Shown one piece after another: positions 43,838 through 52,541 of a stretch of DNA of 64,000 nt. The position numbers and the translations under genes are program-made. The stretch comes from Streptomyces sp. NBC_00353. GTDB lineage: Bacteria > Actinomycetota > Actinomycetes > Streptomycetales > Streptomycetaceae. The notes below the pieces were generated by a model that did no database searches, was not told where the DNA came from, and saw only the letters and a list, made by a program, of their open reading frames with translations. How positions within the stretch are numbered: the first letter of the stretch is position 1; every line of letters begins with the position of its first letter. The DNA lies in assembly GCF_036108815.1 (NCBI RefSeq), contig NZ_CP107985.1, positions 5,952,001-6,016,000 on the forward strand. Direction: 5' to 3'.

Positions 43838-44533
43838 CTACGTCTCCGGCATCTTCGGCTCCGAGGGCTTCGGCCGGGTGCCGTCGTCGCGGCGCAGCCT
43901 GCGGTCGAAGGCCATCGAGAGTTCCGCGTCCACCACCGCGCGGGCGAGCGGGCGGAGTTGGGCCGGTTCGGCCTCGGTGGAGTGGGCCCGCATCACCCCG
44001 ACGAAGAGTTCGGCGAGCGCGTCCGCGTGTTCGCGGACCCGGCGGCCCGCCGAGAGCACCGTGGAGAGCGGCACCCCTTCCCGTACCAACTCCGCCGACA
44101 CCTCCAGGAGGCGGCGGCTGATGTGCACGATCTCGTCGCCGTCGGTGGCGAGATATCCGAGGTCCAGGGCGGCGGCGAGGTTCTCCGGGGTGACCTCGCC
44201 CTCGAAGTAGTCCGCGAGCTGTTCGGGCGTGAGGCGGACCGGGGTCTCCTCGGTCGGTTCGCCCAGCCCCAGCACCTCGGCGACATCGCGGCCGCTCTCG
44301 AACGTCCGGGCCAGATCGGCGATTCCGGTGAGGGTGTGGCCGCGCTCCAGCAGGCCGGCGATCGTCCGCAGTCGCGCAAGGTGATGGTCGTCGTACCAGG
44401 CGATGCGTCCCTCCCGGCGCGGTGGCGCGATCAGTCCGCGCTCCCGGTAGAAGCGCACGGTCCGTACGGGGATGCCGGCCTCCCTGGCCAGCTCCTCCAT
44501 GCGGTATTCGCGGTGCTCGCGTCCTTCAGCCAC
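43838..44533 (-). CDS. MerR-family transcriptional regulator
   Basis: This is a 231-aa protein. The MerR winged helix covers residues about 10-78 (YRMEELAREAGIPVRTVRFYRERGLI ... IAWYDDHHLARL), followed by a helical effector domain. The start is the GTG at 44533 (AGGGTG upstream). It diverges from the Baeyer-Villiger monooxygenase operon. The 135 bp between them contain two dyads and an Ile- and Lys-poor, compact promoter. It probably regulates that operon in response to a ketone or related compound. Confidence 0.85.
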   Translation of the reverse strand: MAEGREHREYRMEELAREAGIPVRTVRFYRERGLIAPPRREGRIAWYDDHHLARLRTIAGLLERGHTLTGIADLARTFESGRDVAEVLGLGEPTEETPVRLTPEQLADYFEGEVTPENLAAALDLGYLATDGDEIVHISRRLLEVSAELVREGVPLSTVLSAGRRVREHADALAELFVGVMRAHSTEAEPAQLRPLARAVVDAELSMAFDRRLRRDDGTRPKPSEPKMPET

Positions 44534-44550
44534 AACGGCACCCTATGTTG

Positions 44551-44561
44551 TACCGTCGGTA
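44551..44561. promoter_or_regulatory. Dyad TACCGTCGGTA in the MerR/monooxygenase promoter
   Basis: A perfect 11-bp inverted repeat 17 bp upstream of the MerR start. It is a possible MerR operator. Confidence 0.35.
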
Positions 44562-44618
44562 ACTTTCCCTTGCCCGACCCCTACCCATCGGTACGGAGCT
44601 GCTCTACTCTCCCCACAA

Positions 44619-44636
44619 TGCCAGTGATTGCTGGCA
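44619..44636. promoter_or_regulatory. Dyad TGCCAG-N6-CTGGCA upstream of the monooxygenase
   Basis: A perfect 6-6-6 inverted repeat 32 bp before the monooxygenase start, where a repressor or leader hairpin would act. Confidence 0.4.
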
Positions 44637-44668
44637 GAGTCGTGTGACGTACCGCGGGAGGCGGCAGC

Positions 44669-46219
44669 ATGGCCCAGCACGAGCATGTACGAGTGGCGGT
44701 GATCGGATCCGGATTCGGGGGCCTGGGGGCCGCGGTCCGGCTGCGCCGCGAAGGCATCACCGACTTCGTCGTCCTGGAACGCGCCGACTCCGTCGGCGGC
44801 ACCTGGCGCGACAACAGCTATCCGGGCTGTGCCTGCGACGTACCGTCCCACCTCTACTCGTTCTCGTTCGCCCCCAACCCGGAGTGGCCGCGCACCTTTT
44901 CCGGGCAGGAGCACATCCGCGCCTACCTGGAGCGCGTCGCCGACACCTTCGGGCTGCGTCCGCACATCAGGCTGGGTCACGAAGTGACGATGATGCGGTG
45001 GGACGACGACGAGCTGAACTGGACGATCGAGTCCGCGAACGGGACCACGATCGTCGCCGATGTCGTCGTCTCCGCGACCGGCCCGCTCTCCGACCCGAAG
45101 ATGCCGGACATCCCCGGTCTCGCCGACTTCCCCGGCAAGGTCTTCCACTCGGCCCGCTGGGACCACGACTACGACCTGACCGGCAAGCGCGTCGCCATGA
45201 TCGGCACCGGCGCCTCCGCCATCCAGATCGTGCCGTCGATCCAGCCGAAGGCCGGGAAACTGACCCTGTTCCAGCGCACCCCGCCGTGGGTCATGCCACG
45301 CATGGACCGCAGCATCAGCGGTGCCGAGCGGTGGCTGCACCGCACGCTGCCGTTCACCGGCGCCGCGCGCCGCGGACTGCTGTGGGGCATAAGGGAGTTG
45401 CAGGTCAGCGCCTTCACCAAGCACCCGAACGAGCTCGGTCTCGTCGAGAGGATAGCCAGGTCCAACATCGCCCGGGCCATCAAGGATCCGGCGCTGCGGG
45501 CCAAGCTGACCCCCTCGTACCGCATCGGCTGCAAGCGGATCCTGCTCTCCAGCGCCTACTACCCGGCTCTCGCCCAGCCCAATGTGGATGTGGTCGCCTC
45601 CGGGCTGACGGAGGTGCGCGGCTCCACCGTCGTCGCCGCCGACGGTACGGAGACCGAGGTCGACGTGATCATCTTCGGCACCGGCTTCCATGTGACGGAC
45701 ATGCCGATCGCCGACCGGGTCGTCGGCGCGGAGGGCATCACGCTCGCCGAGTCCTGGAAGGACGGCATGCAGTCGCTGCGGGGCGCCACCGCTGCGGGCT
45801 TCCCCAACTGGATGACGATCATCGGCCCCAACACCGGGCTGGGGAACTCCTCCATGATCCTGATGATCGAGTCCCAGCTGAACTACATGGCGGACTATCT
45901 GCGCCAGCTGGACATCCTCGGCGGACGGGCCGCGCTCGGTGCGCGGAGGTCGGCGGTCGGGGCATGGAACCGGCGGGTCCAGGAGCGGATGAAGCGGACC
46001 GTCTGGAACACCGGCGGCTGCACCAGCTGGTACCTGGACGCCAACGGGCGCAACACCACGGTCTGGCCGGGGACGACAGGTGAGTTCCGCCGGGCGACAC
46101 GGACGGTGGACCTCGGGGAGTACGAGGTCATCCGGCCCCGGAAGGCTGATGCCGCCGAGGCCGTCGTCGCCCGGAAGTCCGCCGCCGGGAAGGCCGTTGC
46201 CGAGGAGGTCGCGCGATGA
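44669..46219 (+). CDS. Flavin-dependent Baeyer-Villiger monooxygenase
   Basis: This is a 516-aa type I BVMO. The FAD-binding motif GSGFGG is at about 13-18, and the NADPH-binding GTGASA near 175. The Baeyer-Villiger fingerprint FxGxxxHxxxW is visible as FPGKVFHSARW (about 151-161). It inserts oxygen next to a ketone to form an ester or lactone. It is followed by a hydrolase and a short-chain dehydrogenase with ATGA overlaps, which fits a pathway alcohol to ketone to ester to acid. The ATG at 44669 follows GGGAGG. Confidence 0.95.
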   Translation: MAQHEHVRVAVIGSGFGGLGAAVRLRREGITDFVVLERADSVGGTWRDNSYPGCACDVPSHLYSFSFAPNPEWPRTFSGQEHIRAYLERVADTFGLRPHIRLGHEVTMMRWDDDELNWTIESANGTTIVADVVVSATGPLSDPKMPDIPGLADFPGKVFHSARWDHDYDLTGKRVAMIGTGASAIQIVPSIQPKAGKLTLFQRTPPWVMPRMDRSISGAERWLHRTLPFTGAARRGLLWGIRELQVSAFTKHPNELGLVERIARSNIARAIKDPALRAKLTPSYRIGCKRILLSSAYYPALAQPNVDVVASGLTEVRGSTVVAADGTETEVDVIIFGTGFHVTDMPIADRVVGAEGITLAESWKDGMQSLRGATAAGFPNWMTIIGPNTGLGNSSMILMIESQLNYMADYLRQLDILGGRAALGARRSAVGAWNRRVQERMKRTVWNTGGCTSWYLDANGRNTTVWPGTTGEFRRATRTVDLGEYEVIRPRKADAAEAVVARKSAAGKAVAEEVAR

Positions 46220-47160
46220 GCCGGCTGCTGCGACGCGAGGACGTCCCGCCGGTGCCCGCGCGCGAACTGACCGCCGTCTCCGCCGACGGCTCCCGCATCC
46301 ACGTCGAGGTGTACGGGCCGGACGGCGCCCCCGCGGTGGTGCTGGCGCACGGCTGGACCTGCAACACCCACTTCTGGGCCGCGCAGATCCGGGACCTGGC
46401 GGTGGACCACCGGGTCGTCGCCTACGACCAGCGCGGACACGGACGTACGCCCGCGGTCGGTCCCGAGGGATACAGCACCGACGCGCTCGCCGACGACCTC
46501 GAAGCGGTGCTGGCCGCCGCTCTCGCCCCCGGCGAGCAGGCGGTGCTCGCCGGGCACTCCATGGGCGGCATGACGCTGATGGCCGCCTCGCGGCGGGCCG
46601 GGCTGCGTGAGCACGCGGCAGCCGTACTGCTGTGCAGCACCGGCAGTTCGCGGCTGATCGCCGAGTCGCTCGTCGTGCCGATGCGGGCCGGCGCCGTCCG
46701 GACCCGGATGACCCGCGCGATCCTCGGGGCGCGGGCCCCGCTCGGGCCGGTCACACCCGTCTCGAAGCGGATTCTCAAGTACGCGACGATGGGCGCCGGT
46801 TCGGCGCCGGAGCGGGTCGAGTCCTGTGCCAGGATCGTGCACGCCTGTCCGCGGGCGTCGCGGGTCGCCTGGGGGCATGTGCTCGCGGAACTCGATCTCG
46901 ACGCGGGGGTACGGGAGTTGCGGGTGCCCACGGCGGTGATCGCCGGCACGGAGGACCGGCTGACACCGCCCGTCCACGCCCGTGCCCTCGTGGCCGCGCT
47001 GCCCGACTGTCTGGGGCTGACCGAGCTGGCGGGCATGGGCCACATGACACCGGTGGAGGCGCCGGAGGTGGTCACCGCGAAAATCCGGGAACTGGTCGCC
47101 GGGTATGTCACCCCTGTCACCGGCACGGTCGGTGGCAGTGTTGAGGAGGAGGTCGTATGA
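46216..47160 (+). CDS. Alpha/beta-hydrolase of the monooxygenase operon
   Basis: This is a 314-aa hydrolase. LAHGWTCNTHFW gives the oxyanion hole, AGHSMGGMT the nucleophile Ser, IAGTEDRLTPP the acid and GMGHMTPVEAP the His. It starts inside the monooxygenase stop (ATGA) and overlaps the next gene likewise. It most likely hydrolyses the ester or lactone made by the monooxygenase. Confidence 0.9.
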   Translation: MSRLLRREDVPPVPARELTAVSADGSRIHVEVYGPDGAPAVVLAHGWTCNTHFWAAQIRDLAVDHRVVAYDQRGHGRTPAVGPEGYSTDALADDLEAVLAAALAPGEQAVLAGHSMGGMTLMAASRRAGLREHAAAVLLCSTGSSRLIAESLVVPMRAGAVRTRMTRAILGARAPLGPVTPVSKRILKYATMGAGSAPERVESCARIVHACPRASRVAWGHVLAELDLDAGVRELRVPTAVIAGTEDRLTPPVHARALVAALPDCLGLTELAGMGHMTPVEAPEVVTAKIRELVAGYVTPVTGTVGGSVEEEVV

Positions 47161-48077
47161 GCGGCAGGCGCAGTCTCGAAGGGCAGGTCGTGGTCGTCAC
47201 CGGCGCGGCGCGCGGCGTGGGCGAACTGCTGGCCCGCAAGCTCTCGGCGCGCGGTGCGAAGCTGGCGCTGGTCGGCCTGGAGCCGGACGAGCTGAAGAAG
47301 GTCTCCGAGCGGCTGCACTCGGAGAGCGACCACTGGTACGCGGACGTCACCGACCATGTGGCGATGGCGCAGGTCGCGCAGGAGGTGAAGGAGCGGTTCG
47401 GCAAGGTCGATGTCGTCGTCGCCAATGCGGGGGTCGCCTCGGGCGGGCCGTTCGTCGACTCCGACCCGGATTCGTGGCGGCGGGTCATCGAGGTCAATCT
47501 GATCGGTGGCGCGGTGACGGGGCGGGCGTTCCTGCCCGTACTGATGGAGAGCCGCGGGTACTTCCTGCAGATAGCGTCGCTCGCCGCGATCACTCCGGCG
47601 CCGATGATGACCGCGTACTGCGCGTCGAAGTCGGGCGTGGAGGCGTTCGCCCACAGCCTGCGGGCGGAGGTCGGCCACCGGGGAGTGAAGGTCGGCGTCG
47701 GCTATCTGTCCTGGACGGACACCGACATGGTGCGGGGCGCCGACGAGGACGACGTCATGCGGGAGTTGCGGCAGCGGCTGCCGTGGCCGGCGAACCGTAC
47801 GTATCCGCTGGGCCCGGCGATCGACCGGATCGTGGCCGGCATCGAACGGCGTTCCGCGCATGTGTACGCGCAGTGGTGGCTGCGGGGCATGCAGTCGGTA
47901 CGGGGCTACCTGCCGGCGGTCATCGGGGTGGTCGGGCAGCGGGAGATGAAGCGGTTCGGACCGCGGCTGGAGGGCGTGAGCAAGGGGCTCGTGGGGGCCG
48001 GGGGTGCGGCGGACGAGAGTGCGCGGGGCGTGGGAGGAGCGGGGGGTGCGCGGGATGCGGGCACTCAGCGTGACTGA
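47157..48077 (+). CDS. Short-chain dehydrogenase/reductase of the monooxygenase operon
   Basis: This is a 306-aa SDR. The cofactor motif TGAARGVGE is at about 16-24, NAG (VVANAGVASGG), the catalytic Ser in IASLAAITP and YCASK (Tyr/Lys pair). The C-terminal 60 residues after about 250 form an extension ending in Gly/Ala-rich, probably disordered sequence. Overlapping start codons tie it to the hydrolase. It probably interconverts an alcohol and the ketone substrate of the monooxygenase. Confidence 0.9.
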   Translation: MSGRRSLEGQVVVVTGAARGVGELLARKLSARGAKLALVGLEPDELKKVSERLHSESDHWYADVTDHVAMAQVAQEVKERFGKVDVVVANAGVASGGPFVDSDPDSWRRVIEVNLIGGAVTGRAFLPVLMESRGYFLQIASLAAITPAPMMTAYCASKSGVEAFAHSLRAEVGHRGVKVGVGYLSWTDTDMVRGADEDDVMRELRQRLPWPANRTYPLGPAIDRIVAGIERRSAHVYAQWWLRGMQSVRGYLPAVIGVVGQREMKRFGPRLEGVSKGLVGAGGAADESARGVGGAGGARDAGTQRD

Positions 48078-48163
48078 TCGAAATGCGTGGGATGTCCTGC
48101 CGTGTAAGTCTGGTCGAGGCCCCTACGGGGCCACCCCCAAGCACCCCACTAGGAGTGAACAGC

Positions 48164-48358
48164 ATGGGTATCGCAGACCAGTTCAAGGACAAGGCGCAGG
48201 AGCTCGCCGACCAGGCGAAGAAGAATGTCGGCGACAAGAAGGGCGACGCGCGGCAGCGGTCGTCGTCCGAGGCGTCGGAGCGCGGGCGTGACAGGGCCCA
48301 GAACACGTCGCGGAACGCGGCGCGGGGCACGCACGACCGGGTCGACGACGAGTCTTGA
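48164..48358 (+). CDS. Small hydrophilic protein, CsbD/stress-type
   Basis: This is a 64-aa, very hydrophilic protein, rich in Lys, Asp, Arg and Gln, beginning GIADQFKDKAQELADQAKK. That start resembles small CsbD-like or antitoxin-like stress proteins. It starts at ATG 48164 behind a good AGGAG and is followed by a strong terminator (48414-48443). No cysteines or membrane segment are present; it is probably unstructured alone. Function unknown. Confidence 0.65.
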   Translation: MGIADQFKDKAQELADQAKKNVGDKKGDARQRSSSEASERGRDRAQNTSRNAARGTHDRVDDES

Positions 48359-48413
48359 CTTGATCGTTGGTGACCTGCGCGGAGGCGTGGTTTGAGGCTT
48401 CGCGCGGATGAGG

Positions 48414-48443
48414 GGCGCGCCCGGGAGACCGGGCGCGCCTTTC
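48414..48443 (+). terminator. Intrinsic terminator with GAGA tetraloop
   Basis: Perfect 11-bp stem GGCGCGCCCGG (48414-48424) with its complement at 48429-48439, GAGA loop and a TTTC tail, 56 bp after the small protein gene. Confidence 0.85.
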
Positions 48444-48513
48444 GCGTGTGCGGGGTTTCCTTCCCCACCCCGCCCCTTCCCGAATCCGGGGGCGAGCCCC
48501 TGGCCCCCCTCGT

Positions 48514-49043
48514 CCTCAATCGCCGGACGGGCTCACATTGCCGACGCCGGACGGTTTCACAAGCCGGCGTCGGCGGGCGGGATCACACATTGCCGTCGAG
48601 GGACGGGGGTCACGAGCCTTCGTCGGCGGGCGGTTTCGCAAGCTGCGGTCGTCGGTGGGTTCACAAATCGCCATCGGCGGACAGGCGTCACGAGCTGTCG
48701 TCGACGGGCGGTTTCGCAAGCTGCGGTCGTCGGTGGGTTCACACATTGCCGTCGAGGGACGGGGGTCACGAGCCTTCGTCGGCGGGTGGTTTCGCAAGCT
48801 GCGGTCGCCGGGTGGGCTCACAAATCGCCGTCGGGGGACGGGGGTCACGAGCTGTCGTCGGCGGGCGGTCTCGCAAACTGCGGTCGCCAGGTGGGTTCAC
48901 ACATTGCATTGCCGTCGCTGGACGACGGTCACGAGCTTGCCGTCATCGGACGGAGTTTGCGAACTGCCGTCGTCGTGGGCTCACATCGCCCGCCGACCGC
49001 CCTCGAAGCCGGCGCGGGCAATCAGCCCGTCCGGCGGTTGAGG
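48514..49043. repeat. Satellite-like block of 26-bp repeats flanked by a 20-bp inverted repeat
   Basis: Between 48592 and 48987 lie about fifteen direct units of 26 bp (range 23-27, one 5-bp insertion). Units alternate in three types, starting GCCGTCG, (C/T)(T/G)TCGTCG and TGCGGTCG, so the higher-order period is 78 bp. The first-type units at 48592-48617 and 48748-48773 are identical. More degenerate units precede them from about 48521. The block is bounded by CCTCAATCGCCGGACGGGCT (48514-48533) and, inverted, AGCCCGTCCGGCGGTTGAGG (49024-49043), 19 of 20 matching. Several frames stay open only because 78 is divisible by three; no ribosome-binding site or codon signature supports a gene. Confidence 0.9.
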
Positions 49044-49074
49044 GCAAATCGTGGAGTCGGGTTCCCGCGCCGCG

Positions 49075-52000
49075 TCACCTCGGTGGCAGGGGCGGGCGTA
49101 CCCGGTCCGGCACGGTTTCGTACGTGGGCGGGGTGGCGGCCGGCTGGGTCTTCAGGAGGTCCAGCGCCACGTGCACCGCGTCGTCCAGCACCGCGTGGCG
49201 GCCCTCCGCCCAGTCCAGCGGGGTGCGCAGGGCCTCCAGGTCCGGTTCCACGCCCCGGTTCTCCACCGACCAGCCGTACTCGTCGAACCAGGCCGCATTC
49301 ATCGGCACCGTGATCACCGTGCCGTCGATCAGCCGGTGCCGGCCGGTCATGCCGACCACGCCGCCCCACGTCCGCTGACCCACGACCGGGCCCAGCTCCA
49401 GCAGCCGGAACGCGGCGGTGATCATGTCGCCGTCGGAGGATGTCGCCTCGTCGGCGAGGGCCACCACCGGGCCCCGGGGGGCGTTGGAGGCGTACGAGAC
49501 CGGCTGGGCGTTGCGGGTCAGGTCCCAGCCGAGGATCGTGCGGGTCAGTTTCTCGACCACCAGCTCGCTGATGTGACCGCCCGCGTTGCCGCGTACGTCG
49601 ACGATCAGGGCGGGGCGGGAGACCTCCAGACGCAGGTCCCGGTTGAACTGGGCCCAGCCCGAGCCGCCCATGTCGGGGATGTGCAGGTAGCCGCACTTGC
49701 CGCCGCTCAGTTCGCGTACGACTTCGCGGCGTTTGGCCACCCAGTCCTGGTAGCGCAGCGGCCGCTCGTCGATCAGGGGAACGATCGCGACGCGTCGCGC
49801 CGGGCCCTCGCCCTCGCCGGGCTGGAAGGTGAGTTCGACCGTGGTGCCGCCCGCCGCGGAGAGGAGGGGGTAGGGGCCTGCGACGGGGTCCACCGGGCGG
49901 CCGTCGACATGGGTGAGGATCGCGCCCTCGCGGATGCCGGTGCCGGCGAGCGGTGAACGGGCCTTGGAGTCCGAGGAGTCGCCGGGCAGGATCCGCCGGA
50001 CCACCCAGGCTCCGTCCCGGCACACCAGGTTCGCGCCGAGCAGTCCGATCGGCCGCTGGTAGTGCGGCGGGCCCTCGTTGCGGCGGGCGGGTGCCACGTA
50101 CGCGTGCGAGGTGCCCAGTTCGCCGAGCACCTCGCGCAGCAGGTCGGCGAACTCGTCGGGCGTCGCCACCCGTTCGACCAGCGGCCGGTACTGGTCGAGC
50201 ACGCCCTCCCAGTCGATGCCGCACATGTCCGGCTCCCAGAAGTAGGCGCGGATGATGCGGCCCGCCTCCCCGTACGCCTGCCGCCATTCCGCCGGCGGGT
50301 CGACGTCGTGCAGGATCCGTCGCAGGTCGAGGTAGACCGTCGAGTCGCTGTCGCCGGCCTCGGTGGCCGGTACGGCCCGCAGTTCGCCGTCGTCCATGAC
50401 GACGAGCCGTGTCGCGTCGCCGCTGACGGCGAACCAGTCGAGATGGCCGACGAGTTCGGTCTTCCTGGCCTTGGTGATGTTGAAGTGTTCGAGGGTGGGA
50501 CGACCCGAGGTGTCGGCCGGGTTGACGAACGTCTCGCCGAGCGCGCCGGAGATCGGCCAGCGCAGCCAGACGAGCCCGCCGCCGCTGACCGGATGGAGCG
50601 CCGAGTACTTCGACGCGGTGACCGGGAACGGTGTCACCCGGTTCTCCAGCCCCTCGAACTCGACCGTGACCGTGGCCCCTTCGACCGGAGTCGCTTCCGG
50701 AGCGTCGACCGGGTCGAGGCCGCCCGCCGCCGGGCGCCCTTCCGGTGAGAGAGCGAACGGGGACGGGGTGGCCGAGGAGAGCGGCACCAGGTACGGGCGG
50801 CAGCCGAGCGGGAAGGAGAGGTCGCCGGTGTGGACGTCGTACACCGGGTCGAAGCCGCGCCAGGAGAGGAACGCGAGGTACCGGCCGTCTTCCGTGAACA
50901 CCGGGTTCTCGTCCTCGAAGCGGCCGTTGGTGACATCGACGATCACCGGCGCACCGGGCCCCATGATCCGGGCCAGTTTGATCTGCCGCAGCGAGCGGCC
51001 GATCCCGGGGTGGGACCAGGTCAGCCAGGCGCCGTCCGGCGAGAACGCCAGATCACGGACGGGGCCGTTGATGGAGCGGATCAGTTCGGTCGGTTCGCCG
51101 GTGGACTCCTCGACGGTCTCCAGGAGCAGCAGGCGGCCGTCGTTCGTCGCGATCGCGAGCCGTTCCCCGTCCGGGTCGGAGGTCAACTCCTGGACCCGGC
51201 CGATCTGCCCGGAGGCCAGCCGGCGCGGCTCCCGGGGACCAGTGGCGCGCGGCAGGTAGGCGATCTCGATCGCGTCCACACCGTCCGCGTCCGTGACGTA
51301 CGCGACCTGGCCCATGCTGCCGAGCATCTCGGGCAGCCGGACCCGGACCCCCGGTGTGTCGGTGATCGTGCGGGCCGGCCCGTCGCGGTGGGTGAGCCAG
51401 TACAGACTGCCGCGTACCGCGACGGCGCTCGCCCGGCCCGTCTCGTCCACGGACAGCGAGTCGACATGGCTGGCGGCCGGCACCTGGTACGTACGCCGTC
51501 CGGCCCGCGGCCCGCCGAGCCGGACCTCCAGCTTCCGCGGCACCGCGTCCGGCGACAGGTCGTCGACCAGCCACACTTCGCCCGCGCACTGGTAGACGAC
51601 CCGGCGCCCGTCGCTGGACGCGTGCCGGGCGTAGAACGCGTCGTGGTCGGTGTGGCGGCGGAGATCGCTGCCGTCGTGCAGACAGGAGTAGAGGTTGCCG
51701 ACGCCCTCGTGGTCGGAGAGGAACGCGATTCGCCCGCCGACGAACATCGGTGCGTCCAGATGGCCGCCGAGATCGGGCAGCAGTCGCACGCCGTGCAGCC
51801 ACAGCCGCCCCATCGCCCCGCCCCGGTACCGCTTCCAGGCGGCCGGTTCGTGCGGCGGCGTGCCGGTGAGCAGCAGCGTGCGCCGCTCGCCGTCGATGTC
51901 CGCGACCGCGATGTCGGCGACCGGGCCCCAGGGGAGCTTCCCGCCGGGGGAGCCGTCCGTGGGGACGCTGTAGGCCCAGGAGAAGTACGAGAACGGCTGG

Positions 52001-52353
52001 GCGTGCGAGGACACGGCGAGGATGTGGGACTGCTCGCCCGGCTCGGGCGTCCAGCCGCGGACCCGGGCGTCGGTGGCCCCCCAGTAGGTGAGCCGGCGGG
52101 CCGGCCCGCCCTCGACCGGGGCGAGATGGATCTCGGGGTCGAGGCTGCGCCAGGTCGTGTAGGCGATACGGGTCCCGTCGGGGGAGAAGCGCGGGTGGCT
52201 GACCCGGGTCCGGTCGACGGTCACCCGCCACGCCCGTCCGGGCCGGTTGCCCTCCGGGACGAGGGGAGCGACCCAGAGGTCGTCCTCGGCCGCGAAGCAG
52301 AGCAGGTCCTCGTGGAGGTGCGGGAAACGGAGATACGCGACGTCGTCACTCAC
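49075..52353 (-). CDS. Tricorn-type protease (S41B) with beta-propellers and PDZ domain
   Basis: This is a 1092-aa protein. Residues about 1-650 form two beta-propellers with repeated strands such as FSPDGTRIAYTTW and LAFSPDGAWLTW. A core domain follows with YGEAGRIIRAYFWEPDMCGIDW and LGTSHAYV (candidate catalytic His). A PDZ region (GTGIREGAILTHVDGRPVD) precedes the C-terminal protease core with LADEATSSDGDMITAA (candidate nucleophile Ser) and NRGVEPDLE. It degrades oligopeptides released by the proteasome in related organisms. The start is the GTG at 52353 with a G-rich run directly upstream. No signal peptide, so cytoplasmic. Confidence 0.9.
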   Translation of the reverse strand: MSDDVAYLRFPHLHEDLLCFAAEDDLWVAPLVPEGNRPGRAWRVTVDRTRVSHPRFSPDGTRIAYTTWRSLDPEIHLAPVEGGPARRLTYWGATDARVRGWTPEPGEQSHILAVSSHAQPFSYFSWAYSVPTDGSPGGKLPWGPVADIAVADIDGERRTLLLTGTPPHEPAAWKRYRGGAMGRLWLHGVRLLPDLGGHLDAPMFVGGRIAFLSDHEGVGNLYSCLHDGSDLRRHTDHDAFYARHASSDGRRVVYQCAGEVWLVDDLSPDAVPRKLEVRLGGPRAGRRTYQVPAASHVDSLSVDETGRASAVAVRGSLYWLTHRDGPARTITDTPGVRVRLPEMLGSMGQVAYVTDADGVDAIEIAYLPRATGPREPRRLASGQIGRVQELTSDPDGERLAIATNDGRLLLLETVEESTGEPTELIRSINGPVRDLAFSPDGAWLTWSHPGIGRSLRQIKLARIMGPGAPVIVDVTNGRFEDENPVFTEDGRYLAFLSWRGFDPVYDVHTGDLSFPLGCRPYLVPLSSATPSPFALSPEGRPAAGGLDPVDAPEATPVEGATVTVEFEGLENRVTPFPVTASKYSALHPVSGGGLVWLRWPISGALGETFVNPADTSGRPTLEHFNITKARKTELVGHLDWFAVSGDATRLVVMDDGELRAVPATEAGDSDSTVYLDLRRILHDVDPPAEWRQAYGEAGRIIRAYFWEPDMCGIDWEGVLDQYRPLVERVATPDEFADLLREVLGELGTSHAYVAPARRNEGPPHYQRPIGLLGANLVCRDGAWVVRRILPGDSSDSKARSPLAGTGIREGAILTHVDGRPVDPVAGPYPLLSAAGGTTVELTFQPGEGEGPARRVAIVPLIDERPLRYQDWVAKRREVVRELSGGKCGYLHIPDMGGSGWAQFNRDLRLEVSRPALIVDVRGNAGGHISELVVEKLTRTILGWDLTRNAQPVSYASNAPRGPVVALADEATSSDGDMITAAFRLLELGPVVGQRTWGGVVGMTGRHRLIDGTVITVPMNAAWFDEYGWSVENRGVEPDLEALRTPLDWAEGRHAVLDDAVHVALDLLKTQPAATPPTYETVPDRVRPPLPPR

Positions 52354-52422
52354 CCCCCAATGCTTTCCGCGCGAGAGGGCCCCGGCAACTCGTGGCGCGG
52401 CAAGTTGTGGTGCAGCACACAA

Positions 52423-52442
52423 GCGAAACGATTTAGTTTCGC
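52423..52442. promoter_or_regulatory. TetR operator candidate 1: GCGAAAC-N6-GTTTCGC
   Basis: A perfect 7-bp inverted repeat with a 6-bp centre, in the 188-bp gap between the tricorn protease and the TetR gene. It shares half-sites with the second dyad at 52470. Confidence 0.6.
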
Positions 52443-52469
52443 TGAGTCGACGAGGTACCGTCGATGTGT

Positions 52470-52484
52470 ACGAAACAGTTTCGT
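52470..52484. promoter_or_regulatory. TetR operator candidate 2: ACGAAAC-A-GTTTCGT
   Basis: A perfect 7-bp inverted repeat with a single central base, 57 bp upstream of the TetR start. CGAAAC/GTTTCG half-sites are common in operators of TetR regulators. Confidence 0.65.
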
Positions 52485-52541
52485 TCGGTTGACTGATGCG
52501 CGAGCGACTGACGTACGACCGGGAGAACAGGAGGTCGCACC

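Noticed and set aside
48592..48987. CRISPR array
   Set aside because: Units adjoin directly with no unique spacers, are diverged in a three-type cycle, and no cas genes are nearby.
48392..49378. Long open frames through the repeat block, on both strands, giving 26-residue protein repeats
   Set aside because: Several frames stay open at once because the 78-bp period is divisible by three. There is no start with a ribosome-binding site, and codon positions show no consistent bias.
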